Positions 25,181 through 32,854 of a stretch of 64,000 bases of DNA are shown piece by piece. The notes under the pieces were generated by a model, which saw only the letters and a program-made list of their open reading frames with translations, did not search any database and had not been told where the DNA came from. The position numbers and the translations under genes were made by a program. The stretch covers positions 1-64,000 of the forward strand of contig NZ_AYTB01000012.1 in NCBI RefSeq assembly GCF_000505545.1. Direction: 5' to 3'. Origin of the DNA: Kurthia huakuii LAM0618. GTDB taxonomy: Bacteria > Bacillota > Bacilli > Bacillales_A > Planococcaceae. Numbering within the stretch: position 1 is the stretch's first letter; the number at the start of each line of letters is the position of its first letter.

Positions 25181-25330
25181 GTTTGAACTACCCCCACTTA
25201 GCCGTTCTTCGAACGTGCTTGAAGTGGGCGATTCCTACGAACAGTGCTTGCTTGTTTCTATTTACTCGAAACAGCGGCTTCACTTTTTTAGTAGGCTATC
25301 CCCGTAGTTCCTACGGTTGTTGCTTTAAAA
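25181..25330 (-). ncRNA. Candidate omega-RNA (reRNA) at the 3' end of tnpB
   Basis: In this family a guide RNA runs from the tnpB 3' end through the right-end hairpin, with the guide just outside the element. Here the tnpB stop is at 25311, several short hairpins follow (for example TAGGAACTA and AGTGAAG stretches), and the strand ends GGGGGTAGTTCAAAC at 25181. The predicted guide would be the next bases on the minus strand, from 25180 downward, beginning AATCCGGAGCG. Placement is by analogy; no RNA boundary is visible. Confidence 0.45.
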
Positions 25331-26453
25331 GTCTTAACCCTTCGATTAAGATATTCTTACTTGCATTAATATCTCGGTCTAGTGTCGTACCACAAGATGA
25401 ACAAGTCCATACACGAATATCTAATGGTTTCTTGCCATCTCGATGACTGCAAGTATGACAAATTTGGCTCGATGGATAGAATCTGTCGATTTCGACAATT
25501 TTTCTATCGAGCCATTTCGCCTTATATTTTAGCTTGGTCACAAATTCAGACCATGACACATCCGCTATCGCTTTTGCCAACTTATGATTTTTCATCATAC
25601 CTTTGGTATTTAAGTCCTCTAAGCAAATGACGTCATATTGACGAATCAATTCCGTTGATAGCTTGTTTAAAAAATCTTCACGTTGAAAAGCAACACGCTC
25701 ACGCAAACAAGCTACTTTACGACGTTGTTTTTGATAGTTCATACATTCACGCAAGTCACGACATTCTTTTTTCGCTTGTTCGTAGCGACGTGATAACTTG
25801 CGCTGCTCACGTTTTAACTTCTGTTCCATTTTGGCTGTAAAGCGTTGGTTATCCACTTTACGTCCATCGGACAGAACCGCAAAATCGGTGATACCTAAAT
25901 CAATTCCTACAGTTTCATTTGTTTTAGGCAATGGCTTAAAGTCTGGTACTTCACATAGGACAGACACGTAAAACTTACCACTCGCATTATATTTGATTGT
26001 CGCCTTTAAAATACGCCCTTCAATTTCACGCGATTTTACAAACTTTACAAGTCCTAATTTTGGTAGCTTCATTTGATTACCGACAATCGCAATATTGTTA
26101 TTCGTATTCTTCGTTGTATAACTTTGAACTGGATTCTTTTTACTTTTGAAGCGTGGATATTTATTTTGCTTTTTAAAAAAACGTTTAAAAGCGTCTATTA
26201 AATTTTCATAAGAGGCTTGTAATGCCACACTATCTACGTTGCGTAGCCATGCCGTTTCATCTTGTTTTTTCAGCTTTGTGAGCATTTTGGACATAATGGA
26301 ACGATTCAACCCTTTTCCTTCTTCTTCATAAGAAGTATTCCACAACTCAAGAAAATGGTTATAGACAAAACGACAATGCCCATGTGTTTGATGTATGAAC
26401 GCTTGCTGGTTTTTATTTGGGTAGATACGGAATTTATACGCTTTATGTGGCAT
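25311..26453 (-). CDS. tnpB: TnpB RNA-guided nuclease (IS605 family)
   Basis: A 380-residue, full-length TnpB. The RuvC catalytic acids are all present: Asp185 (VGIDLGITDFAVL), Glu279 (VICLEDLNTKGM) and Asp361 (LDRDINASKNI). A Cys4 zinc ribbon (C332-C335 and C351-C354) sits between the last two motifs. The N-terminal helix-turn-helix region (KAYKFRIYPNKNQQ) and Lys/Arg-rich middle are typical. TnpB uses an RNA from the element end to cut DNA matching the guide next to a short TAM, helping the element to be kept. The start is ATG 26453 after AAAAAAGGAGGCG. Confidence 0.93.
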   Translation of the reverse strand: MPHKAYKFRIYPNKNQQAFIHQTHGHCRFVYNHFLELWNTSYEEEGKGLNRSIMSKMLTKLKKQDETAWLRNVDSVALQASYENLIDAFKRFFKKQNKYPRFKSKKNPVQSYTTKNTNNNIAIVGNQMKLPKLGLVKFVKSREIEGRILKATIKYNASGKFYVSVLCEVPDFKPLPKTNETVGIDLGITDFAVLSDGRKVDNQRFTAKMEQKLKREQRKLSRRYEQAKKECRDLRECMNYQKQRRKVACLRERVAFQREDFLNKLSTELIRQYDVICLEDLNTKGMMKNHKLAKAIADVSWSEFVTKLKYKAKWLDRKIVEIDRFYPSSQICHTCSHRDGKKPLDIRVWTCSSCGTTLDRDINASKNILIEGLRLLKQQP

Positions 26454-26589
26454 GACAGACGCCTCCTTTTTTCGAATAGTATAACGGGAACAGATGTTCT
26501 TTTCAACAAATTAGCACTGGCAGAATAATTGGGTTCGCATTCATCCCCTCCCTACTCACTACGTTCCTTGAGGGAGGGGTATTCTGCGA

Positions 26590-27209
26590 AAAAATGATAA
26601 ACCATAGCCTCCTAAAATATACTGCAGGCGTTCATCATCTTGACCTCGTTTTAACGTCTCAAACTCGCCCTGTGCATTCACGATTGTCAGCTCACGCACA
26701 GTACTTGCCATCGAACCGTAGCGAATATCTCGGCCATGTGCATTGACACTGAGTGAACCACCTATCGTAAAAATCGATTGCGATTGTGTCACACGTAGCG
26801 CCAAGCCTTTTTTCGCTAGCGCCTCTTGCACATCCATCCAACTAGCGCCCGCTTCGACCTTCACTGTTTTTTGCTGTTCATCCACCGATAGTACACGATT
26901 AAAAGCGCGCATATCAATGACGATGCCATCTTTATAATACGTATGGCCACCTTGTGAATGTTGAAGCCCTGCGATGCTAATGGTACGCTTCGTTTTTTGC
27001 GCCTCTTTCACGATAGCTACAAGCTCCTCACGCTTTTTCACTTCATTAATTTGAGCGATTTTTTCTGGCATTAGCCCAGTATAATCGGTTGTCATGGCAG
27101 ATTGTGATAAACCATATGTTCTTTTTTCGATTGGAATTTGCCACCACACAATACCCGTCATGACGCCGACAAGTCCTACTAAAAGACCTGTCTTTGTAGC
27201 ACGTTTCAT
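26590..27209 (-). pseudogene. FAD-dependent oxidoreductase, N-terminal fragment
   Basis: The first ~205 residues of an FAD_binding_4 (PCMH-type) oxidase. After a signal anchor (residues 7-25) come VAIVKEAQKT, ISIAGLQHSQGGHTYYKDGIVIDM and GASWMDVQEALAKKGLAL, then FTIGGSLSVNAHGRDIRYGSM and LQYILGGYGL. The family would continue with FGVI after GGYGL; here the frame runs into transposon sequence (SFFRRIPLPQG) and stops. The C-terminal substrate domain is lost. The other half is not present beyond the element. Confidence 0.88.
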
Positions 27210-27252
27210 GGAATCACCTCTTCTCTATCATAACAAAAAAAGGATTTTAACG

Positions 27253-27292
27253 TAAAAAAGGTACGCCTCGTGTAAGAGCCGTACCTTTTTTA
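27253..27292 (-). terminator. Terminator after the soluble chemoreceptor gene
   Basis: AAAAAAGGTACG and CGTACCTTTTTT pair, with A and T tracts on the two sides. Confidence 0.85.
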
Positions 27293-27301
27293 CATTTCAC
27301 G

Positions 27302-28141
27302 TTATATTTTTTTCGCTAATGTATTTACTTCTTCCGACACATTCGTCAAGCGTTCTAATGAATCAGTGATGCCTGAAATTGCAAGCCCTTGTTGCGTTGA
27401 AATTTCTACTGTATCTTTTAATGTGTTTGAAATACTAATGACTTGTTGTCGTAAGTTTTCCATGACATCATTAATTTCCGTAACAGATTCCGCTGATTGA
27501 TTCGCTAGCTTAGTAATTTCACTTGCCACAACCGCAAAACCTTTTCCTGCTTCACCTGAACGTGCGGCTTCAATGCCGGCATTTAATCCTAAAATACGTG
27601 TGCTTTTCGCAACATTATTAATCATTTGAAGCATTTTTTTCGTATTTTCAGTATATTCTAACATTTCTTTTTGCGCTCGTTCAAGCCCTGTCATATGCTG
27701 TTCAAACTCCGTCGCAGAAGCTTGCATTTCTTCTGCTGCTGCCGCAATGCTCGTTGTTGAATTAACGACCGCATCGGCTGCTTCACTTAGCTTCACTTGT
27801 ACTTCGATTGGTTTAGAAACACTTAAGCTACCGATTACTTGATTACGCTCATCAAAAATCGGTATCCCGATAAAACGAAAAGCCTGACCGTATTTTTCTA
27901 CAGGCACGTCAAATATGATTTTTTTACGGTTGCGTAAAATATCATGTACAATATCGCCAGACTTTAATTGACGGTGGCTATTAAATCGTACTTTGTCATT
28001 ATCAAAATGACTGCCATTATGTTCCCAAATCATATGCGTTAAATCCGTTAATGCAAAAAAAGAACCTTCATCAAATAAATCAACAATTAACGGCAACGAC
28101 CTTTCTAATTCTTCTAAACGATTCACTACTATTGTCTCCAT
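27302..28141 (-). CDS. Soluble methyl-accepting chemotaxis protein (YfmS-like)
   Basis: A 279-residue chemoreceptor without transmembrane helices. Residues 1-115 form a PAS/GAF-like sensor ([24 protein letters not shown]). Residues 120-279 are a short MCP signalling hairpin; the conserved tip is [24 protein letters not shown], which contacts CheA and CheW. The size matches B. subtilis YfmS, a soluble receptor of about 286 residues. The hairpin is shorter than in membrane MCPs, and the end KKI lacks a clear methylation helix pair. No chemotaxis genes are adjacent. Confidence 0.85.
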   Translation of the reverse strand: METIVVNRLEELERSLPLIVDLFDEGSFFALTDLTHMIWEHNGSHFDNDKVRFNSHRQLKSGDIVHDILRNRKKIIFDVPVEKYGQAFRFIGIPIFDERNQVIGSLSVSKPIEVQVKLSEAADAVVNSTTSIAAAAEEMQASATEFEQHMTGLERAQKEMLEYTENTKKMLQMINNVAKSTRILGLNAGIEAARSGEAGKGFAVVASEITKLANQSAESVTEINDVMENLRQQVISISNTLKDTVEISTQQGLAISGITDSLERLTNVSEEVNTLAKKI

Positions 28142-28307
28142 TATTCCCCATCTCCGTTCTTTATATAGTTATATTTTATCATTTATTCCATTTGTTTTGT
28201 AGGTTATTTTTCCTTCATTCTAGTTCTTCATCATTTCTACTTAATTCCTTAAGAATTTCTTCATTTTTTTTTGCTACTATTTAAAAATAGAGAAATGAGG
28301 GACGAAA

Positions 28308-28760
28308 ATGTATCGATTTTTTTATTATGCGATTCTAATTTGCTACGGTGGTTTACTACTCGAAACGGTCTTGTTATCGCGCGATAGCTATCGTAATCTG
28401 AACCTAATTCCATTTGATATGATTCAAGCACAAGGTTTTGGTGATATGAATGTTTGGGGCAATGTGCTCATGTTCATTCCACTAGGCATGTATATGATGA
28501 TCCATAGTAAACACGGCGCTATTTTAAAGATTATGCTCTGTAGTTTGGTTATTGAAGTGACACAATACATTTTTGCGCGCGGTGCAACAGACATTGATGA
28601 TTTCATCTTAAATACACTTGGCGGCATCATTGGCATTACGATTGCATGGTTGCTTAGTAAATGCTTCCGCGATGTACAAAAGGCTGTGGCGATGTTGTCG
28701 ATGATTATCGGTTTACCGGTTATTGCGCTTGCTGTGTTATTAGTTGTTTATAATCGCTAA
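28308..28760 (+). CDS. VanZ-family membrane protein
   Basis: A 150-residue protein with four transmembrane helices. The VanZ pattern is clear: NLNLIPFDMI, NVWGNVLMFIPLGMY, LVIEVTQYIFARGATDIDDFILNTLGGIIG. Some VanZ proteins give low-level teicoplanin or lipoglycopeptide tolerance, but most members have unknown roles. Start ATG 28308 follows ATGAGGGACGAAA. Single gene, ending at a dispersed repeat. Confidence 0.88.
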   Translation: MYRFFYYAILICYGGLLLETVLLSRDSYRNLNLIPFDMIQAQGFGDMNVWGNVLMFIPLGMYMMIHSKHGAILKIMLCSLVIEVTQYIFARGATDIDDFILNTLGGIIGITIAWLLSKCFRDVQKAVAMLSMIIGLPVIALAVLLVVYNR

Positions 28761-28761
28761 T

Positions 28762-28895
28762 GGAGGCTTTGACAAAACATTTCATGTTCCTTTTTTAGCG
28801 TTCGCAACAAAAAACCGGAACCGCGCCACAGCGCGATTCCGGTTTTTTTTATGCTCATCTAAGATGGTGTTTTTACGCTTATGTCCCAGCCTCTT
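28762..28895. repeat. Dispersed palindromic repeat, copy C
   Basis: It begins GGAGGCTTTGACA and ends TATGTCCCAGCCTCTTG. The central hairpin is AAAAACCGGAACCGCGC / GCGCGATTCCGGTTTTT. It contains the shared blocks TTATGCTCATCTAAGA and GGTGTTTTTACGC. It lies between VanZ and the convergent operon end. Confidence 0.88.
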
Positions 28896-28896
28896 G

Positions 28897-29529
28897 TTAT
28901 CTTTTTTTCATATGAAGTTTTGTTGGTACTTCTAACACGACATATATTCGAGACGCGTAAGACGTTTGTGCAACTATTAGCCGCTGCTCGTTAATAAAAT
29001 TTAGGCGATCCGTTAACATCTTCACTTGCCCATGTTTTTCAAATAAAATATCTAAAAAATTATCGTCTATTTCTATGACAGACTCTGGCATAATTTTTGA
29101 CATATCCGCTTGCATAGTCGCAATATTGGCATAATAAATTTTACCACGCACGGTGTTTTTCAGTGAAGGAACATGCTTAATTTGATAATGAACATCTGGA
29201 TTGCTATACAAAATAAATGGCTGTGTTACATCAACCGGTTGCTCCCATGCTTTATTTGCCGGTGTCGTTATACGCTGCTCCTCAAATTGCTGTGCTAACG
29301 TTTCATTTTCTCGTTGTAATTTTTGATAGTGTTCTGCAGATATTTTAGGAAGCGCTGGTTCAGCTAATGACACGATGACAGCAACAAGGACCAGGACGGC
29401 GACATAACCAGATGCAAGCCATTTAATGGAACCCGTCCAGCGAATTTTAACGAGCAATTGTCTAAATAAGCGTGCACAGAGCACAACAATAACAAAAAAC
29501 AAAAGTCCACTCAACGCTGCTACTATCAT
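28897..29529 (-). CDS. Membrane protein of the GntR-ABC operon, last gene
   Basis: A 210-residue protein that I do not recognise. Two hydrophobic segments (residues 2-22 and 37-62) form a hairpin anchor, followed by a ~145-residue soluble domain that starts with a short coiled coil (QKLQRENETLAQQFEEQR). It is probably exposed outside the membrane. The ATG overlaps the stop of the preceding gene by four bases, so it belongs to the six-gene operon with the ABC ATPase. Confidence 0.75.
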   Translation of the reverse strand: MIVAALSGLLFFVIVVLCARLFRQLLVKIRWTGSIKWLASGYVAVLVLVAVIVSLAEPALPKISAEHYQKLQRENETLAQQFEEQRITTPANKAWEQPVDVTQPFILYSNPDVHYQIKHVPSLKNTVRGKIYYANIATMQADMSKIMPESVIEIDDNFLDILFEKHGQVKMLTDRLNFINEQRLIVAQTSYASRIYVVLEVPTKLHMKKR

Positions 29530-30182
29530 TTCATCGAACCCCCTTTAAAACGCCATTGCAAAAAGCCAAATTCAATCACGAGCAGCATGCTACAAAAACA
29601 GAGCCACTGCCACGCTGTAAATAATTGCTGCATGACATTCACATAAATGATGGCACATAAACCGATGACGACAACATACATTATGAGCCAAGACCGTTGT
29701 TTATACGCTAAAAATAATTGAATCGTGTACGACAACATACTTGCAGTTAAAAACATCATAAAGCAAATCACGACATTTTTATAAAACATAGTTGATGTTA
29801 AAAGCGTCGTATCATAAAATGTCGCATAGTCGTGACGCGTTACTGCATACGTTAAATAAGGTACAAGCAAGGCGGTCACACTCCCATAGAGCGATAGCAC
29901 CATAAGCATGACACTATCGACGCGCCATTTTGTCGATACCGGTAAACGAAAAACGTCGACGCGCTCTAATTTTGCTAAATGGATGGCGCCAAAACTAAGC
30001 GTTACTAGCGTTACCATTATGGTTGCAACGCCATTATAAATGCTGTAGCTCACATACTCACGAAACACTGACTGCACCGAGACAAAACCGAAAAATAATT
30101 GCACAATCATTATCATTACAAACAAACCACGTATTTTTTCGGTCGTTTGCTGCCACTGGATACGATAATAATTAGTGGCCAT
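29526..30182 (-). CDS. Polytopic membrane protein of the GntR-ABC operon
   Basis: A 218-residue protein with about six hydrophobic segments, likely an ABC-2-like permease half. It begins MATNYYRIQWQQTTEKIRGLFVMIMIV with the amphipathic N-terminus common to such permeases. I cannot assign a family. It has GGAGGGATGC before the ATG, overlaps the upstream gene by 11 bases and the next gene by four. Confidence 0.75.
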   Translation of the reverse strand: MATNYYRIQWQQTTEKIRGLFVMIMIVQLFFGFVSVQSVFREYVSYSIYNGVATIMVTLVTLSFGAIHLAKLERVDVFRLPVSTKWRVDSVMLMVLSLYGSVTALLVPYLTYAVTRHDYATFYDTTLLTSTMFYKNVVICFMMFLTASMLSYTIQLFLAYKQRSWLIMYVVVIGLCAIIYVNVMQQLFTAWQWLCFCSMLLVIEFGFLQWRFKGGSMK

Positions 30183-30849
30183 CTAGCATCCCTCCTTCAA
30201 GAAGTTGTTGATCAATCCGCTTATCGTAACGGTCAAGTACGCGCGTATGCATCGGTACGCGTAAATAGGCAATGTACGGATTGTTGCGGTTGTCATCTTT
30301 ATAGGTACTTCCCCAAGATACTGGAAATAATGTGACACCGTATCCTTTCATATAAAGTGGTTGTTGATTTATATTCACAGCTAACGTATCTTTTTTAAAT
30401 GTCATAGAAGGCGTTGGGTAAAGCACACTGACATCTATATTTTCTACTAAAAATGGGCGCTTATACATAGTCACTTCAATTTCATGTTGTAAATCGGTTG
30501 TTTCTTCTACAATAAAAAGAACCTGATGTTGTTCACGTTTATCATTCATATAAAATATATCCTCTTTATAAGGAAGTCTTTTACTGAAAATAAGCTCTTC
30601 CTCATAAGGTATGCGGTTTCCTGTACTTAAATCTTCAAAAAACTGCTGTTGTGCTTTCTTATAGCTCTCTTGCTCCGCTGTCGTATAGGATATCGGGCTA
30701 TTTTGCATTAAAGCCTTATAAATAAAAGGACTTACTAATAATACGCAGCCATATAATGCCACCACTATCCATACAAAACGTTGCATCATACGCCATTTAA
30801 AGATGACAAATAATAACATAAATAAACTGACAAAAATTAAGAATGACAT
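30172..30849 (-). CDS. Membrane-anchored protein of the GntR-ABC operon
   Basis: A 225-residue protein. Two hydrophobic stretches (about 2-20 and 25-45) precede a ~170-residue soluble, mostly beta-type domain that is presumably extracellular (ENIDVSVLYPTPSMTF, MYKRPF, VTLFPVSWGS). The layout, a helical hairpin plus external domain, is the same as in the last gene of the operon. ATG 30849 has GGAGGTGTCTGG immediately upstream; the longer frame to 30876 runs through this site. It overlaps the upstream gene by 13 bases. Confidence 0.75.
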   Translation of the reverse strand: MSFLIFVSLFMLLFVIFKWRMMQRFVWIVVALYGCVLLVSPFIYKALMQNSPISYTTAEQESYKKAQQQFFEDLSTGNRIPYEEELIFSKRLPYKEDIFYMNDKREQHQVLFIVEETTDLQHEIEVTMYKRPFLVENIDVSVLYPTPSMTFKKDTLAVNINQQPLYMKGYGVTLFPVSWGSTYKDDNRNNPYIAYLRVPMHTRVLDRYDKRIDQQLLEGGMLDGH

Positions 30850-31502
30850 CCAGACACCTCCTGACGCATCATCCACATCAGCGTAATAACCACAATAATA
30901 ACTGCAACAACTGTGCCACTATAAAGGATGCTGTCAAAAAACAGTAAACTAATGATTGCTACAGCTACTAGCATGCCACTAACTAGTAACGCGGCGCGCC
31001 GACATATAGCATATAAAAATCCAAGCATACTGGAAATCATAAGCCAACAAAATAGTATAATAACGTGACTCCAGAAAGACTCTGGTGCGCGTAAAATTGC
31101 GGGTTGCGGCCATATCATAAGAAGGTAAATCCAAATGACATATTGAGTTAACCCAATAGCAAGCGTTAGTAATGCACTATAAAGTAACACCACGATGATA
31201 TTCCCTCGTCGTTTCACTATCTCAGGGAATTGAAATGGCTGAAAATTTTGTTTTTTCAATGTATAACCAAGCACTATTGCACTCAAACACCCCATAAGAA
31301 TCATCGGAAATTGATTATAATATGTGGCAGAAAAATGAAATTCCGGAAACCCATGCCCCATATTTTCAAGTGTCCAAGGCACTAAAGCGAGCGCAAACAA
31401 CTGCGCAAACACTGTAAACAGCACAATAGGACGATTGTTTTGCCACGTCCACTTTATAAATAAACAGGTTAATTGCTTTCTACTCATCGTTTGAAAAGAC
31501 AT
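30837..31502 (-). CDS. ABC-2-like permease of the GntR-ABC operon
   Basis: A 221-residue protein with about six transmembrane helices. It starts MSFQTMSRKQLTCLFIKWTWQNNRPIV, a cytoplasmic amphipathic N-terminus, and ends in a short basic/acidic tail. It follows the ATPase gene, as ABC-2 permeases do. ATG 31502 has AAGGGAACG upstream and overlaps the ATPase gene by 23 bases; ATG 31487 overlaps only its stop but lacks a ribosome binding site. Confidence 0.75.
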   Translation of the reverse strand: MSFQTMSRKQLTCLFIKWTWQNNRPIVLFTVFAQLFALALVPWTLENMGHGFPEFHFSATYYNQFPMILMGCLSAIVLGYTLKKQNFQPFQFPEIVKRRGNIIVVLLYSALLTLAIGLTQYVIWIYLLMIWPQPAILRAPESFWSHVIILFCWLMISSMLGFLYAICRRAALLVSGMLVAVAIISLLFFDSILYSGTVVAVIIVVITLMWMMRQEVSGCHS

Positions 31503-32346
31503 CGTCAATCGTTCCCTTCTTTTCTGCCGTCTGATATAAATAAAGCTCTTTGGCACTAATCGCCTGCTGTGTAAAGGATGCTGTGACACTGCTTGGCACT
31601 ACAACGCGGTCGGTGCCAAATGGTGAGCGTTCAATGATGAGTGCATCCGGATAAGCGGCAAGCATTTTCGATAAATCACCTTCCCATATAACGTGTGACG
31701 CCGCAAAATCATCAATATTTTTATGTACGATGACTTGCCGATCATGTAAAATAACAATCTCTTCAAGTAAGTGTTCGAGTTCATCGAGTAAATGGCTCGC
31801 TATTATCATCAGGCGTGGATGCGCTAAATAATCTTTTAAAATAACGCGGTACATTTCACTGCGTAACCCTTCATCAATGCCATTTATCGGCTCATCTAGT
31901 AGCGTCACAGCCGCGCGTGTTGATAGCGCAAATATAGTCGCAAACATAGACTTCATCCCTGTTGATAACTGTTGAAACGTTTGATGCATTGGCAATTCAA
32001 AGTAAGCCAGCAATTTATCGCTGAGCGTACAATCCCAGTTCATATAAAACTGCGCGCCCATTTGACAAATTTCTCGTAGTGATAAATGCGTAGGAAACGT
32101 CATATTCGGATGAATATATACCGTATTCACCGCGACATATAACTGATCAAATGCGGGCCGCTCTAATACGGTGACGCGTCCTGTTGTTGGTAGTTCTAAC
32201 CCTGCAATTAGTGACATCAACGTCGATTTCCCGGCCCCATTACGTCCTACTAAGCCAACTAACTTTGGCTCATCAATATGTAAATTAAGTTCTTGCAAAA
32301 CAACTTTTCTGCCGATTTTTTTCGATACGTGCTCACAGTGAATCAT
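31480..32346 (-). CDS. ABC transporter ATPase, YtrB-like
   Basis: A 288-residue ATPase: Walker A GRNGAGKST, signature LSTGMKS (LSGGQ-variant with Thr and Met, as in YtrB/EcsA-like proteins), Walker B VTLLDEPINGID, H-loop IIASHLLDE. A C-terminal extension of about 70 residues follows. It overlaps the GntR gene by four bases. In B. subtilis, the similar ytrABCDEF operon responds to cell-wall antibiotics; here the four membrane proteins downstream differ from YtrC-F. Confidence 0.88.
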   Translation of the reverse strand: MIHCEHVSKKIGRKVVLQELNLHIDEPKLVGLVGRNGAGKSTLMSLIAGLELPTTGRVTVLERPAFDQLYVAVNTVYIHPNMTFPTHLSLREICQMGAQFYMNWDCTLSDKLLAYFELPMHQTFQQLSTGMKSMFATIFALSTRAAVTLLDEPINGIDEGLRSEMYRVILKDYLAHPRLMIIASHLLDELEHLLEEIVILHDRQVIVHKNIDDFAASHVIWEGDLSKMLAAYPDALIIERSPFGTDRVVVPSSVTASFTQQAISAKELYLYQTAEKKGTIDDVFSNDE

Positions 32347-32720
32347 TCGTTACCGCCTTTCCGAAACGCCTGCTCAATTAATTGCAGTAGCTGCTTCTTT
32401 GAAATATTTAAGCGCCGTGCCTCTTCTACAAGCGCTGTGACTTGTTCGTTAATGCCATGCTGCAAGCGCTCTTCCATTAAGCGCTCACGTGCCCCTTCCA
32501 TTACAAACATCCCTAAACCCCGTTTCTTATACAGCAATTCTTTTTCAAGTAATATCGTTAACCCTTTACCAGCAGTCGCCGGATTGACATTAAACTTTTC
32601 TGCTAGCTGATATTGTGAAAATATTTTCCCATGTGCTTCAATACGCTGTTCAATAATTTCAATTTCGAGCCATTGCGCAATCTGCACGTAAATCGGTAGT
32701 TGCCCATCTTGTAGCTGCAT
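32343..32720 (-). CDS. GntR/YtrA-family transcriptional regulator
   Basis: A 125-residue protein. The winged-helix domain (residues 8-75) reads LPIYVQIAQWLEIEIIEQR and FSQYQLAEKFNVNPATAGKGLTILLEKELLYKKRGLGMFV, the GntR signature. A short C-terminal helix pair follows, which is the YtrA subfamily size. It is first in the operon and most likely represses it. ATG 32720 has GGAGAGGGCGCT upstream. Confidence 0.92.
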   Translation of the reverse strand: MQLQDGQLPIYVQIAQWLEIEIIEQRIEAHGKIFSQYQLAEKFNVNPATAGKGLTILLEKELLYKKRGLGMFVMEGARERLMEERLQHGINEQVTALVEEARRLNISKKQLLQLIEQAFRKGGNE

Positions 32721-32764
32721 AGCGCCCTCTCCTTCAAAAACTAAGTGCATTAGTGTTGTAATGT

Positions 32765-32793
32765 ACTATATATCATTTTTTGGAATTTGGCAA
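32765..32793 (-). promoter_or_regulatory. Sigma-A promoter of the GntR-ABC operon
   Basis: TTGCCA, 17 bases, then TATAGT on the minus strand, about 45 bases before the gntR start. A partly symmetrical AGTACATTACAACACTAATGC between -10 and the gene could be the operator. Confidence 0.7.
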
Positions 32794-32812
32794 TAACAAG
32801 AAAAAATGAAAC

Positions 32813-32852
32813 AAAAAAAGAGACATTACGCCAATGCGTCATGCCTCTTGTT
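32813..32852 (-). terminator. Terminator of the acyl-CoA ligase operon
   Basis: On the minus strand AGAGGCATGACGC and GCGTAATGTCTCT pair around a 4-base loop, followed by TTTTTTTG. Confidence 0.8.
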
Positions 32853-32854
32853 CG

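Larger units (their letters stand above)
25181..26595 (-). mobile_element. IS200/IS605-type tnpB-only element (IS1341-like)
   Basis: One tnpB, no tnpA. The right end (25181 to about 25230) has an imperfect hairpin: CCCACTT...AAGTGGG around GTTC-GAA-GAAC. The left end (about 26530-26595) has the palindrome CCCCTCCCT...AGGGAGGGG followed by GATGAATG. Both are subterminal hairpins of the kind recognised in single-strand transposition. There are no inverted ends or target duplication. The left boundary (about 26595) is estimated from where the flanking gene loses similarity; the right one (25180/25181) is sharp. It probably needs TnpA in trans. Confidence 0.82.

Noticed and set aside
25311-26453. 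Cas12-type effector with a CRISPR array
   Set aside because: The 380-residue size, IS ends and zinc ribbon are those of TnpB, and no array is present.
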